Assembly (NCBI GenBank): GCA_964510575.1
Contig: CAZECN010000001.1
Span: forward strand, 124,001 to 188,000
DNA: 64,000 nucleotides
Reading direction: 5' to 3'
DNA from: CALKYB01 sp964510575
GTDB lineage: Bacteria; Bdellovibrionota_C; UBA2361; SZUA-149; CALKYB01
Shown: positions 33,984 through 43,138 of the stretch, in pieces
How positions within the stretch are numbered: the first letter of the stretch is position 1
Layout: each line of letters begins with the position of its first letter
Made by a program: the position numbers and the translations under genes
The notes under the pieces: model-generated
What the model saw: only the letters and a program-made list of their open reading frames with translations
Database searches by the model: none
Told to the model about the DNA's origin: nothing

Positions 33984-35132
33984 ATGAAAAGCTCTAGTAA
34001 AATAATCTACTCAAGATCCAGTCCTGTAAAAAAACTCGAAAGCTTTCCACTTAAAAAAGAGGTGAGTGTCGTAATACCAGTCTATCAAGAGGCTGAAAAT
34101 CTGGAGTATTTGATTCCTGAGATTGATCGAGTGCTTGTTGAAAGTGAAGTGTCTTATGAGTTAATCATCGTGGACGACAACTCTCAAGATGGAACTGAGG
34201 AGCTAATCGAAAAACTTGGTTCAGAATTTCCTCTTAATCTTATTGTTCGTGAAGTTGAACCCAGGAGTTTGGAGCAGTCTGTATTAAAGGGTTTGTCGTT
34301 AGCCAAAAACTCCGTAAGTGTTGTTATGGATGCAGACTTTAGTCATCCTCCTGCTTTCTTGCCGGAAATGATTATGCCAATAGTTAGTGGAGACGCTGAT
34401 ATTACTGTTGGTAGCCGTTATATGAAGGGAGGCGGTATTGAAAATTGGAGTTTCTTGCGTAGAGTTTCCTCGCGAGCTTCAGGTTTCCTGGCCAAAGGAA
34501 TTTCTAAATTAACTGACCCTACCAGTGGATTTATGGCTGTCAGATCCTCCTTGGTCTCCGATCTTCCAGTTAATCCTAAAAGTTGGAAGGTAGTTCTAGA
34601 ATTCGTGACTCGCTTAGATGGTCGAGTTAAGGAAGTTCCAATCGTATTCTGTGACCGCAGGTTTGGAGAGAGTAAACTCGATAATGGGGCAAAGCTTGCT
34701 TATTTGCGACATCTTTGGAGTCTCTATGAGCTTAGACTTCCAACAGTAATGGAATTAGTTAAGTTTTGTTTTGTTGGTTTATTCGGTTTGACCGTAGATA
34801 CCACGGTTTTAATTGCCTTAGTTGAAGGTTTTGGAGTTGGCCATTTGCTTGCAGCTTCACTAGCCTTCGGAGTTGCTGTTAGTTGTAATTATTTTCTTAA
34901 TCGTTTTTGGACTTTTAGGAAAAAGGAAGTGGAGTCTTTACTGGGAAGCTTTTTTTCCTATGTAAGTGTCTGTGGAATAGGCCTACTTGTTCGTTTGTTA
35001 GTTATGTCTCTCTTGTTGAGTAGTGCCTTTAATTCAGGAGAGAAATTTTACTTACTAGCTAGCTTTATGGGCGTGGCTACAGCGACGATTTTTAATTTTA
35101 TTGGCAGCAAAGTATTTGCTTTTGCTAGATAG
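33984..35132 (+). CDS. Glycosyltransferase family 2 fused to GtrA membrane domain
   Basis: A 382-residue protein. The N-terminal 230 residues are a GT2 domain like dolichol-phosphate mannosyltransferase ('VVIPVYQEAENLEYLIPEID', 'IIVDDNSQDGT', 'VMDADFSHPP'). The C-terminal part has four membrane helices of the GtrA type ('MELVKFCFVGLFGLTVDTTV', 'CNYFLNRFWTFR'). It should make a polyprenyl-phosphate sugar and help flip it for envelope glycan assembly. Its stop abuts that of the YjjX-like gene. Confidence 0.9.
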   Translation: MKSSSKIIYSRSSPVKKLESFPLKKEVSVVIPVYQEAENLEYLIPEIDRVLVESEVSYELIIVDDNSQDGTEELIEKLGSEFPLNLIVREVEPRSLEQSVLKGLSLAKNSVSVVMDADFSHPPAFLPEMIMPIVSGDADITVGSRYMKGGGIENWSFLRRVSSRASGFLAKGISKLTDPTSGFMAVRSSLVSDLPVNPKSWKVVLEFVTRLDGRVKEVPIVFCDRRFGESKLDNGAKLAYLRHLWSLYELRLPTVMELVKFCFVGLFGLTVDTTVLIALVEGFGVGHLLAASLAFGVAVSCNYFLNRFWTFRKKEVESLLGSFFSYVSVCGIGLLVRLLVMSLLLSSAFNSGEKFYLLASFMGVATATIFNFIGSKVFAFAR

Positions 35133-35654
35133 CTATTGCGGCTTTATAAAACCACTGAGTGCTAGTATTGCCGGATGTTCATAGTAGTCAGTGCGGGTAA
35201 TTAGCTGATTTGTTAGTACACCTACCGTGCCATCCCCTTGTTTTGAGTTTGTTCTGCCATAAACAATATCGTCAGCCTCTCCTAATTCCTTTCCAGCTTT
35301 AACCAATGAGGCCAGGTTTTCTGGGAGTTTGAAACGAGCAGCCTGAGAACGGCTTTGAAGACCTTTTTTGTTTTCTACTACTAACCAAGCAAATACATAA
35401 AGCTCTTCTTTATCTCTAATCAATCCGCCTTCAATGCTGCAGTAGTAGTCTTGCCCTGGAGCCAGTTTTTTTACTTCAGATAGACGGTTCAGAGCTCCTT
35501 CCAAGGTTTCACTTTCCCCAAAGGGTTGGTCGTTTACTCCTGAGCTAGCTGCCAGGGAACAGGTTTCGAGACCTTCCTCGGGAAAAGTGAGTTGAAACGC
35601 TCGTTGGAAAGCTTCTACTTTAACAGGATTCTTGGATGCGATTGCTATTTTCAT
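35133..35654 (-). CDS. Inosine/xanthosine triphosphatase (YjjX family)
   Basis: A 173-residue protein beginning 'MKIAIASKNPVKVEAFQRAF', with 'SLAASSGVNDQPFGESETLEGALNR' and 'CSIEGGLI' as expected for the YjjX/DUF84 nucleotide house-cleaning family. It hydrolyses non-canonical purine triphosphates. The gene meets the GT2-GtrA gene tail to tail with no gap. Confidence 0.88.
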   Translation of the reverse strand: MKIAIASKNPVKVEAFQRAFQLTFPEEGLETCSLAASSGVNDQPFGESETLEGALNRLSEVKKLAPGQDYYCSIEGGLIRDKEELYVFAWLVVENKKGLQSRSQAARFKLPENLASLVKAGKELGEADDIVYGRTNSKQGDGTVGVLTNQLITRTDYYEHPAILALSGFIKPQ

Positions 35655-35747
35655 TCTATGTGGACAGACATAATTACCCTTTGCACTGCAAAGATAACCA
35701 ATAGCCTGAGATATGCAACAGCTTCAAAGTTTAGCCGCTGCAAACCA

Positions 35748-35775
35748 TAAAAAAGGCCCCTGTAAGGAGCCTTTT
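35748..35775. terminator. Terminator after clpX
   Basis: AAAAGGC and GCCTTTT arms with a CC/GG extension and a short loop, followed by a T run on the clpX strand. It lies about 20 bases after the clpX stop and can work in both directions. Confidence 0.85.
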
Positions 35776-35794
35776 CTAGTGAAAATTTGGTTAG

Positions 35795-37051
35795 CTATGA
35801 GTTCGCTGTATCCTTGATGTTTACCAAGGTAGGAGAAACACCTTTTTCGATAGTGTCTTCGTCAACGATCACTTCTCCAATATTTTTATTGGCAGGAACT
35901 TGATACATAGTATCAAGAAGTATTTCCTCAATAATTGAGCGAAGTCCCCTTGCTCCAGTTTTTCTAGCAATAGCTTTTCTAGCCATAGCTTGAAGTGCTT
36001 TTTCAGTGAACTCTAACTTTACATCACTGTAATTAAAAAGTTTTACATATTGCTTAACCAAAGCATTTTTTGGCTCGGTTAAAACTTTGACCAGGTCAGC
36101 TTCTTCAAGTTGTTCTAGGGCTGCTACGACAGGTAGCCTTCCTATGAATTCAGGAATTAACCCGAAAGCTAGTAGGTCTTTTGGTTCAGCTTTTTTGAAC
36201 AAATCTTTGTCGTCTTCGTTTATTGAAACAACTTTTGATCCAAAGCCGATTTCTTTAGTTCCAAGTCTTCTTTGAACAATTCCTTCAATCCCAGCGAAAG
36301 CCCCACCGCAAATGAAAAGAATATTTTTAGTGTCAACTTGAAGCATTTCCTGTTGAGGATGTTTTCTACCACCTTTTGGGGGAACGTTGGCAACTGAACC
36401 TTCAATTAGCTTTAGTAGAGCTTGTTGAACACCTTCCCCAGAAACGTCTCGCGTTACTGATGGGCTTTCAGATTTTCTTGAAATCTTATCAATTTCATCG
36501 ATGTAGATAATACCTTTCTCAGCCTTGTCTACATCATAGTCCGCTGATTGAAGGAGGTTGACGATTATGTTTTCTACATCCTCTCCTACGTAACCAGCTT
36601 CAGTTAAATTGGTAGCGTCGGCGATTGTAAACGGAACATCCAGCATTTTAGCTAGCGTCTGAGCGAGTAAAGTCTTTCCTGAGCCTGTTGGTCCTAGTAG
36701 AAGGATGTTGGACTTTTGAATTTCTACTTCGTCTTTATCTTTGCCGGCATTTTCAATTCTTTTGTAGTGATTGTGAACGGCTACCGAGAGAACTTTTTTG
36801 GCGCTATCTTGACCAATCACATATTGGTCCAAATGTTCTTTAATTTCTGGAGGGGTAGGGACTTCTCCAGAAAACGTAGACTTCGATATGTTTTGCAGTT
36901 CTTCAGTAAGAATGTCGTTGCAGAGGTCTACACACTCATCGCAGATGTAGACACTAGGTCCAGCCACTAGTTTTCTCACTTCTTCTTGAGCCTTCCCGCA
37001 AAAAGAGCATTGTAAAAGTGGATTTTTAGATAGTTTGTCGTTTTTTCCCAT
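35795..37051 (-). CDS. clpX: ClpX, ATPase subunit of ClpXP protease
   Basis: About 418 residues. The N-terminal zinc domain has Cys at 16, 19, 38 and 41 (counted from the upstream GTG), followed by the AAA+ module with Walker A 'LLGPTGSGKT', Walker B 'IIYIDEIDKI' and the pore loops. It unfolds tagged proteins for ClpP. ATG 37051 is directly preceded by an in-frame GTG. clpP and tig, the usual neighbours, are absent, so clpX stands alone behind a long leader. An SspB-like adaptor is encoded at 50419. Confidence 0.97.
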   Translation of the reverse strand: MGKNDKLSKNPLLQCSFCGKAQEEVRKLVAGPSVYICDECVDLCNDILTEELQNISKSTFSGEVPTPPEIKEHLDQYVIGQDSAKKVLSVAVHNHYKRIENAGKDKDEVEIQKSNILLLGPTGSGKTLLAQTLAKMLDVPFTIADATNLTEAGYVGEDVENIIVNLLQSADYDVDKAEKGIIYIDEIDKISRKSESPSVTRDVSGEGVQQALLKLIEGSVANVPPKGGRKHPQQEMLQVDTKNILFICGGAFAGIEGIVQRRLGTKEIGFGSKVVSINEDDKDLFKKAEPKDLLAFGLIPEFIGRLPVVAALEQLEEADLVKVLTEPKNALVKQYVKLFNYSDVKLEFTEKALQAMARKAIARKTGARGLRSIIEEILLDTMYQVPANKNIGEVIVDEDTIEKGVSPTLVNIKDTANS

Positions 37052-37054
37052 CAC

Positions 37055-37440
37055 TGCAAAACCTCTACTAAGATGTTATTATATGCCTTCGGAGACGGTT
37101 TAAGGCCGTTTCCTTGAATAATCTATTGGATGTTAAGTGGTCCTAAAGCTCTTCATTTTTGTCGCTCTAAGGGGTAAAGAGCTAAGGGTTTGGCACTGAG
37201 TAGCGCTAACATACTGAAAAATAAGCTTTTTATTTGAGCCGAAAACACCCGAATTTGGCTATAAGTAGTTATCGGTCAATGGGGTGATTGTCTTAATATA
37301 ACGGTAAGAAGGTCAGGGTAAGATTATTGGATTAGCTGGTTAGTTTAAAATTTTATTGCCTAGGCCGAGACTTTTCTTGATTAGCGGTAATCCTAAGAGT
37401 TAAGACATATAGAAGCGTTAAGAAATTCTGAAAGGAAATA
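37055..37440. other. Divergent intergenic region clpX / 37441
   Basis: About 390 bases with no supported gene. It must hold the promoters of clpX and the 37441 gene. In the clpX leader lies an 8-bp hairpin (37091-37098 with 37106-37113, one G-U pair), and a longer-range dyad AGCTCTT/AAGAGCT spans 37147-37183. No known riboswitch or operator was recognised. Confidence 0.4.
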
Positions 37441-37665
37441 ATGACTACTAAAAGTAAGAGCAAAAGTTTTACCCCTGGGGACCGAGTAAAGAGAACAGGA
37501 ATTCATGGGCCAGTTGGCACAGTAGAGAAAGTTCGAACGGAGACAATTAGTGATTCGATCAAGTCTGCTGGAAAAGATAAAGAGCCCCCAACTGAGACTG
37601 TTACGGTCATGTGGGATAATGGAACGCTTTCCCACTTTATCCCAGAAGGCCTAGAGCACGCTTAG
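37441..37665 (+). CDS. Small SH3/KOW-like protein, unknown
   Basis: A 74-residue protein with 'FTPGDRVKRTGIHGPVGTVEKV' and 'TVTVMWDNGTLSHFIPEGLEHA', the look of a small SH3/KOW-like barrel that often binds nucleic acid or protein. A good AAAGGA site precedes the ATG. It stands alone between clpX and plsY. I do not know a function. Confidence 0.65.
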   Translation: MTTKSKSKSFTPGDRVKRTGIHGPVGTVEKVRTETISDSIKSAGKDKEPPTETVTVMWDNGTLSHFIPEGLEHA

Positions 37666-37686
37666 CTTTGTTTCAGGGCAATTGAT

Positions 37687-38367
37687 TTACTCTTTTGCCG
37701 ATTCGATAGGGGCTTCTGTTTTTTTTGTTAGGGCCTCTGGAATCTTAAACCTAGGCTCTGTCCCTTCGAGTATTCGATATATATTTGCCTTATGGCGGGA
37801 AATGACTATTAACCCCATCGCCATAGATGCGAACTTAGTTAAGCCTCCCTGAGCCGTAGGGATATCTAACATAATCAGGAGAACAAAGAGTATTACCCCT
37901 AGAACTGAGCCAAGGGAAACTATTCTAAACTGTCTAACCACTACTATGAAGCAAGCTAATCCTAAAACTGCTTGGATTGGGGCAATGACTAGAAAGGCCC
38001 CTAAGGTAGTAGCAACTCCCTTGCCACCCTTGAAAAAAAGAAATGGTGAGTAGCAATGGCCCAAGATAGCAGCTAAGCCTAAGCAAGCCTGAAGATCTAC
38101 TTGAGTAGTGCCTGTGGAGCCCGACCATTTTAGCTGACCCACTGAATAAAACACAGGTATCAAAGATGGCAACATTCCTTTCACGAGATCCGCTGCTAGG
38201 GTAACCAGTCCGGCTTTTTTCCCTAACGCCCTCGCGGTATTTGTTGCCCCAGTGTTCCCACTTCCTTCTTTGCGAATATCTTTTCCGAAGTATTTACCTA
38301 CGAGATATCCACTTGGAGTCGAGCCAATGAAGAAACTAACAATAAGGAGAATAATAAAAGTGCCCAT
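37687..38367 (-). CDS. plsY: Acyl-phosphate glycerol-3-phosphate acyltransferase PlsY
   Basis: A 226-residue membrane protein with 'GSTPSGYLVGKYFGKDIRKEGSGNTGATN' in pieces matching PlsY motif 1, 'GHCYSPFLFFKGGKGVATTLG' for motif 2 and the conserved 'SRHKANI' for motif 3. It makes lysophosphatidate, the first step of phospholipid synthesis. The last 20 residues are a charged tail beyond the usual end. It follows rpe by 5 bases. Confidence 0.96.
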   Translation of the reverse strand: MGTFIILLIVSFFIGSTPSGYLVGKYFGKDIRKEGSGNTGATNTARALGKKAGLVTLAADLVKGMLPSLIPVFYSVGQLKWSGSTGTTQVDLQACLGLAAILGHCYSPFLFFKGGKGVATTLGAFLVIAPIQAVLGLACFIVVVRQFRIVSLGSVLGVILFVLLIMLDIPTAQGGLTKFASMAMGLIVISRHKANIYRILEGTEPRFKIPEALTKKTEAPIESAKE

Positions 38368-38372
38368 GGCTT

Positions 38373-39011
38373 CTATTTTCTAAGGGAGAGCATTGCCTCC
38401 TGGTAGTTTTCTTTACCGAAAACTGCGGTGCCTGCAACCAGAACGTTAGCCCCTGCTGAGATTATCTTAGATGCTAAGTCTGCATTAACCCCACCGTCGA
38501 CTTCAATGTCTGTACTTTCACCAAGAAGCTCTCTCGCCTCTTTTATTTTTCCAAGACTTTTATTTATGAAACTTTGTCCACCCCAACCAGGGTTTACTGA
38601 CATGATACAAAGTAAGTCAATTGACTCTGTAAGGTCTGCAATGGATGAGACAGGAGTTGAGGGGTTGATGGCAACTCCGGCTTTTGCTCCTGAATCTCGT
38701 ATGCTTTGAAGAACTCGATGTAGATGAGGACAAACTTCTTGGTGGACCGTTATCACATCAGCTCCTGCATCTCTAAAAGCAGCAACTTGGTTTTCAGGGT
38801 TTTCGATCATCAAGTGAACATCTAGAGGAACACTAACTGATTTTCTTAGGGCTTTAACTAGATCTGGACCGAAAGTTATAGGAGGTACGAACTGGCCGTC
38901 CATAACGTCGATGTGAATCCAATCGGCGCCAGCGTCCACAACTTGCTCAACTTCTTCTCGGAATTTTCCCCAGTCGGCAGCAAGAATGGAGGGAGCAATG
39001 TTTATTTTCAC
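38373..39011 (-). CDS. rpe: Ribulose-phosphate 3-epimerase
   Basis: A 212-residue TIM barrel: 'IAPSILAADWGKFREEVEQV', 'DWIHIDVMDGQFVPPITFGP', 'HLMIENPE' and 'IMSVNPGWGGQSF'. The metal-binding His and catalytic Asp residues are present. It interconverts ribulose-5-phosphate and xylulose-5-phosphate. It lies between fmt and plsY in a def-fmt-rpe-plsY minus-strand run. Confidence 0.97.
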   Translation of the reverse strand: MKINIAPSILAADWGKFREEVEQVVDAGADWIHIDVMDGQFVPPITFGPDLVKALRKSVSVPLDVHLMIENPENQVAAFRDAGADVITVHQEVCPHLHRVLQSIRDSGAKAGVAINPSTPVSSIADLTESIDLLCIMSVNPGWGGQSFINKSLGKIKEARELLGESTDIEVDGGVNADLASKIISAGANVLVAGTAVFGKENYQEAMLSLRK

Positions 39012-39032
39012 CCTAGTTTTTCCTCATTAAGT

Positions 39033-40019
39033 CTAAGCCAAAATATCGCCAATGCTAAGCAAATTGCCGTTCAACACATCAGCCGGCTTGACCGGATTTT
39101 TTCCCGGAAACTGTATCATTTCAAGGGCAAGAAAAGAACCTTCTCCGCAAGCAATTATTATTTCTGCCTTGTTTATCTCTACAATTGTGCCGGCCTTACC
39201 CTCGTTGAACCCCCGATCGTCTGCAGGTTTCGCCAAGAGAATCTTTATCAGCTTGTCTCCAGAGAAGGTCCTAGCACCAGGCACGGGTGTTGAGGCTCTA
39301 ATGCGTCGATAGCAAGTTTCTGCGTTTTCTTCCCATTTTAAGCTGGCATCTTCCTTGGTCCATTTTTCAGCATAGGGTAGTTCGATGTCTGGTTGAGCCT
39401 CCGCTAGTAAATCTCCACTAAAAATTTTTGGTAAGGTTTCAATTAGGAGTTTGGCGGATAGGCTACAAAGTTTGTCATGGAGAGATCCCAAAGTTTCATT
39501 TTTTTCAACTGAACAGGTTTTTCGGGCATAAACTGGTCCCGTATCAAGACCGCTATCCAGTGACATTATACAAGTTCCGGTCTCAGTGTCTCCTGAGTAG
39601 ACAGTGTGTTGAATTGGGGCTGCCCCTCTCCATCTAGGTAGAAGACTGGGGTGGATATTAATTGCTCCAAATTCAGGCCATTCGATTAAAGGATCAGGAA
39701 CTATCTGACCGTACGCTACGACAACTGCTGCCATGATTTCGCCTAAGTTGTTTAACTTTTCTGCTAGTTCAGAGCCTGTAAGTTCTGAATGATCAGATGA
39801 TAACTTTAATTTTTTTAAAGTTTTAGGTTGTAAAACCGGAAGCCCTAACTCTAGCGCCGTTTTTTTTACTGCAGACGGTAAGGTCTTTTGTCCCCTGCCC
39901 GAAGGCCTATCAGGTTGGGTTAGAACTGCCTTAACTGTGAATCGGGAATCTTCAGCCAGCATTTTCAGTGGTAGTGCGGCGAACTCTGGAGTTCCGAGAT
40001 ATATTATTGGGTAGGGCAC
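39033..40019 (-). CDS. fmt: Methionyl-tRNA formyltransferase
   Basis: A 328-residue enzyme with 'IIYLGTPEFAALPLK', the folate-site 'NIHPSLLPRWRGAAPIQ' and 'DTGPVYAR'. It formylates initiator Met-tRNA. It starts 3 bases after the def stop, the common def-fmt pair. Confidence 0.97.
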   Translation of the reverse strand: MPYPIIYLGTPEFAALPLKMLAEDSRFTVKAVLTQPDRPSGRGQKTLPSAVKKTALELGLPVLQPKTLKKLKLSSDHSELTGSELAEKLNNLGEIMAAVVVAYGQIVPDPLIEWPEFGAINIHPSLLPRWRGAAPIQHTVYSGDTETGTCIMSLDSGLDTGPVYARKTCSVEKNETLGSLHDKLCSLSAKLLIETLPKIFSGDLLAEAQPDIELPYAEKWTKEDASLKWEENAETCYRRIRASTPVPGARTFSGDKLIKILLAKPADDRGFNEGKAGTIVEINKAEIIIACGEGSFLALEMIQFPGKNPVKPADVLNGNLLSIGDILA

Positions 40020-40022
40020 TAT

Positions 40023-40547
40023 TCAGGATTTTTTATACAGTTTAGCAAGTTTTTTTAGCTTACCTCTTAAGAACTCTTTTTTTACTCTGCTCAAATAATC
40101 GATAAATAACACGCCATTTAGATGGTCGATTTCATGCTGCAGGCAAATAGCGAGCATCCCATCTGCATCTATTGATATTTTTTGGCCTTCAGGGTCGAGC
40201 CCTTCAACGGTTACGGTTTCATATCTTGCTACTGATTCTTGGACTTCTGGAATGCTTAAACATCCTTCTTCGCCAGATACTTTTCCTTCAGATTCTACAA
40301 TCTCAGGGTTTATTATTTTAAAAAGGCTAGGTTCGGCGCTGTCCTCAGAGTTGCCTCCAACATCAACCACGATAATTCTTTTCTTGATGCCAATCTGAGG
40401 AGCGGCTAATCCGATTCCTGGTGCGTCGTACATAGTTTCAACCATGTCTTCCACTAGGGTTCTGACTTCTTCGTCTATTTCCTCTACTGGGGAGCAAACT
40501 TCCCGTAATACTGGGTCTGGATAGAATACAATTTTTCGTATAGCCAT
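40023..40547 (-). CDS. def: Peptide deformylase
   Basis: A 174-residue metalloenzyme with all three motifs: GIGLAAPQ (44-51), EGCLS (94-98, metal Cys96) and HEIDH (138-142). It removes the N-formyl group from new proteins. The basic C-terminus is typical. It is preceded by the hybrid kinase gene at a 15-base gap, so the kinase and def-fmt-rpe-plsY may form one long transcript. Confidence 0.97.
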   Translation of the reverse strand: MAIRKIVFYPDPVLREVCSPVEEIDEEVRTLVEDMVETMYDAPGIGLAAPQIGIKKRIIVVDVGGNSEDSAEPSLFKIINPEIVESEGKVSGEEGCLSIPEVQESVARYETVTVEGLDPEGQKISIDADGMLAICLQHEIDHLNGVLFIDYLSRVKKEFLRGKLKKLAKLYKKS

Positions 40548-40562
40548 CTTTGAACTTTCTTC

Positions 40563-41795
40563 TTAGTTGCTGATTAGCTTTTCTACTAGATCTACTAGGT
40601 CTTCAGTCTCGAAGGGTTTATGGAGCCATGGGCAGCCACTGTTCTTCATGAAAGATTGCAAGTCGGGAGAGCTTTTGTCACCAGTTATAAATGCAAAAGA
40701 ATCTAATATTTCTGGTCGCTCTTGCTTTAGAATCTGATGAATTTCTTTTCCGTTGATGCCTTTCATGTTGATGTCACAAAGAACTGCATGAAAGAGAGCT
40801 CCGGCTCTTATTTTTTCAACGGCTTCTGTACCACTCATAATTTGGGTATTTAGCTCAGCATTTTTTCCAACTGTAACGGAAAGTATTTTTTCAATTGCTG
40901 TGGCTACCATCATTTCATCTTCAATTACCAAGACTCTAATGCTTTCTGGTAAGGAGGCTGGGGTCAGCGATTGTTCAGGTTTACTGCTACTCTTTGAACT
41001 TCTAGAGCCGCCAAGTTCAATTTCAACTAACTTGGACGGTGGAACGGTAATTCTGGTAGTGAAAGTATCTTCTCCACTTTTTCTATCTTCTTCCACCTCG
41101 AGCTTTCCGCCTGCTTTTTCTACGATTGACCAAACTACTGCAAGGCCCAGTCCAGAGCCTTTTTTTGTTTCTTGGCCCTTAATAAAAGGGCGAAACACCT
41201 GAGAGAGATCTTCTGGAAGAGGTGAGCTGAATCGATTGGATACCTCAACTACTGTTTCACCTTGATCGTTTTGACTAGCACTAACTTTAATTTTAGATGG
41301 TTTATCAACTTCTTTACTTTCAATGTGAGCATTTCTCAGTAGTTCAGAAATGGCTACTTGAAATTGGCCAGGGTCTATTTGAATAGTGGATTCTTCGTCG
41401 TGAAGTGTAATTTCTGGATCAAGATCAGCGAAATCACTGTTCGACTGAAGCCGTTGAACAGCTTTTTCCACGACTCTTCTTACCGGCGATAGCTCCTGAT
41501 TGTTGGGGCGCGAGCTTAGTAGAAGGACCATCCTTTCATTTAGTAGACCTACTCTCCAAGATTCGTTGACCATGGAATCAATGTAACTACTAGTTTTTTC
41601 AAAGTTAGAAAGTCCTCCCGAGTCTTTTGAAACTCTTTGAAGAAGAGAGCCTAGAGAAATAATAGCAGTTAAAGGGTTGCCTATTTCATGACCAATCTTA
41701 TGTGCTAACTCTGAAAGAAGCTCTCCTTCTCGATAGGCTCCTAAGGAGTAGTCAGGTTGGGCGATTCTTCTTCCTTTAAACTGGACTATGTTCAT
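40563..41795 (-). CDS. Cytoplasmic histidine kinase fused to receiver domain
   Basis: A 410-residue two-component protein with no membrane segment. The phospho-His box 'AHKIGHEIGNPLTAIISL' has His36; the ATPase domain shows the N box ('ELLRNAHIES') and G box 'KGSGLGLAVVWSIVEKAGG'. A Ser-rich linker leads to a receiver domain (about 285-410) with 'VLVIEDEMM', the phospho-Asp in 'HAVLCDINMKG' and Lys in 'WLHKPF'. The input is not evident, as no sensor domain precedes the kinase. The partner may lie elsewhere. Confidence 0.92.
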   Translation of the reverse strand: MNIVQFKGRRIAQPDYSLGAYREGELLSELAHKIGHEIGNPLTAIISLGSLLQRVSKDSGGLSNFEKTSSYIDSMVNESWRVGLLNERMVLLLSSRPNNQELSPVRRVVEKAVQRLQSNSDFADLDPEITLHDEESTIQIDPGQFQVAISELLRNAHIESKEVDKPSKIKVSASQNDQGETVVEVSNRFSSPLPEDLSQVFRPFIKGQETKKGSGLGLAVVWSIVEKAGGKLEVEEDRKSGEDTFTTRITVPPSKLVEIELGGSRSSKSSSKPEQSLTPASLPESIRVLVIEDEMMVATAIEKILSVTVGKNAELNTQIMSGTEAVEKIRAGALFHAVLCDINMKGINGKEIHQILKQERPEILDSFAFITGDKSSPDLQSFMKNSGCPWLHKPFETEDLVDLVEKLISN

Positions 41796-41868
41796 TACTT
41801 TGATAAGCGATTGAAAGTGCAGCCAAGTTAACTAGTAACCAGACAGGCGTTAAAACGAATTATAGTGG

Positions 41869-41918
41869 TTGTCTGTAGACAAGCACGAGCAGTATAGATG
41901 GTCAAAAGCTCTTTGACC
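41869..41918. promoter_or_regulatory. Two dyads upstream of the hybrid kinase gene
   Basis: TTGTCT-GT-AGACAA (41869-41882) and GGTCAAA-N5-TTTGACC (41900-41918) lie within 50 bases in the region between the kinase gene and the divergent 42039 gene. Such close dyads may be operators, but no regulator is known. Confidence 0.35.
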
Positions 41919-42038
41919 ACATTTGTAAAGCTCAGAGAGGTTTGGACAACTAACTACTCGGCACAGGTTCTATTTAAATAGAGAGCCTCGACAAGAACTT
42001 CCTGAGTAGTTACGTTTCAACTGAACTCCACTCATATT

Positions 42039-43124
42039 TTGTGTAACTCTCAGTCTTTGTCATCGGTGCTTTTAGAAGATTTCCAACAATTCGCTTTTCC
42101 AGTGGTAGTGGTGCTTTTTTTTGTAGCAGCCCGCTATTTTAGGTTGGGAATTTCTAACTGGTTAGCCGTGATTCCTTTTCTTTTTTGGATAGCTAGTTTG
42201 TGCAATATCCATGGAGTTATGGCTAGCTCGGGTTTTGGTCCTTCGATGGCTATGGCTAGGTTGGTAGATGATCCAGAACTGGAGCTGAGGGGAAAGTTTT
42301 TTCGTGATTATCAGAAATTAGCGCGAAAAGAATCACTCCCATCCCTTGGATTGTTAGAGAACCAAATAGCCGATTCTGAAGAAGCCTTGCAAAGCCTTGA
42401 AGCCAAAGGTCTGGATATCTTGGTTTCAGGTAATTTTTCTTGGCTGACCATTAGTCTTTCTAGAGATCGTCTCGATAAAATTTCAGGGGTATCTTCTCTA
42501 ACTAGAGAAGATATAGAGTATGAAAACTATCTTTCACCTGATGATGTTTCTCGCCTGGTAGTTGTTAAGGGAGTTGACCAAAACAATGAGTGGTTGGTTC
42601 TAAAGGGCCCACAATCTGTGTTTCTACCAACCAGAGACTCTTTACTAGCGAGGTCTTTTCTAGGTTGGATGGGTACGGCAGTTGGGTCAAAGGTAGAAAA
42701 TGAGTCTAGAGATTTTTCATTTGAGAGGAGTTTTGCCCTTTCTCGAATTACTGAGTCTTTTGGACTCTGGGCCAGCAATGTTCCTCGAGCTTTTGGTGGT
42801 TTTTTACTGGGTACAGCTCATCTTATTAACTCGGTAGAGAATCGGTTTATGCCTGAGATGAAAATTTGTAGTAGATCTATTTTTGCTACGGCGGCAAGTC
42901 GAGTTTCTGCCAATGAGGATCCCGAGCTCTATGCCGCAATATTTAATAATGCTGCTATAGCGAAAATTCTCTCAACCACAACCCCACATGTAATGCGACA
43001 AGCTAAAGCTGAGCTATGGAAAGCAGCCAATACTAGAGATAATCAAGGAAAATTGGCTCCTGGCGCAAGGGTTGCTTATGTGAATCTTCTAAAGTTGGAG
43101 AGGTTGGGTATTGTTATTAGGTGA
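42039..43124 (+). CDS. Membrane-anchored protein, unknown
   Basis: I do not recognise this 361-residue protein. Two hydrophobic helices lie at about residues 18-36 and 40-60; the remaining 300 residues are soluble and mixed alpha/beta, with 'ISLSRDRLDKISG' and an Ala-rich helical end. The start appears to be TTG at 42039; a later TTG at 42057 is possible. No lipobox. It converges with the GDSL esterase gene. Confidence 0.6.
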   Translation: MCNSQSLSSVLLEDFQQFAFPVVVVLFFVAARYFRLGISNWLAVIPFLFWIASLCNIHGVMASSGFGPSMAMARLVDDPELELRGKFFRDYQKLARKESLPSLGLLENQIADSEEALQSLEAKGLDILVSGNFSWLTISLSRDRLDKISGVSSLTREDIEYENYLSPDDVSRLVVVKGVDQNNEWLVLKGPQSVFLPTRDSLLARSFLGWMGTAVGSKVENESRDFSFERSFALSRITESFGLWASNVPRAFGGFLLGTAHLINSVENRFMPEMKICSRSIFATAASRVSANEDPELYAAIFNNAAIAKILSTTTPHVMRQAKAELWKAANTRDNQGKLAPGARVAYVNLLKLERLGIVIR

Positions 43125-43138
43125 TTTTTTGAATCTGC

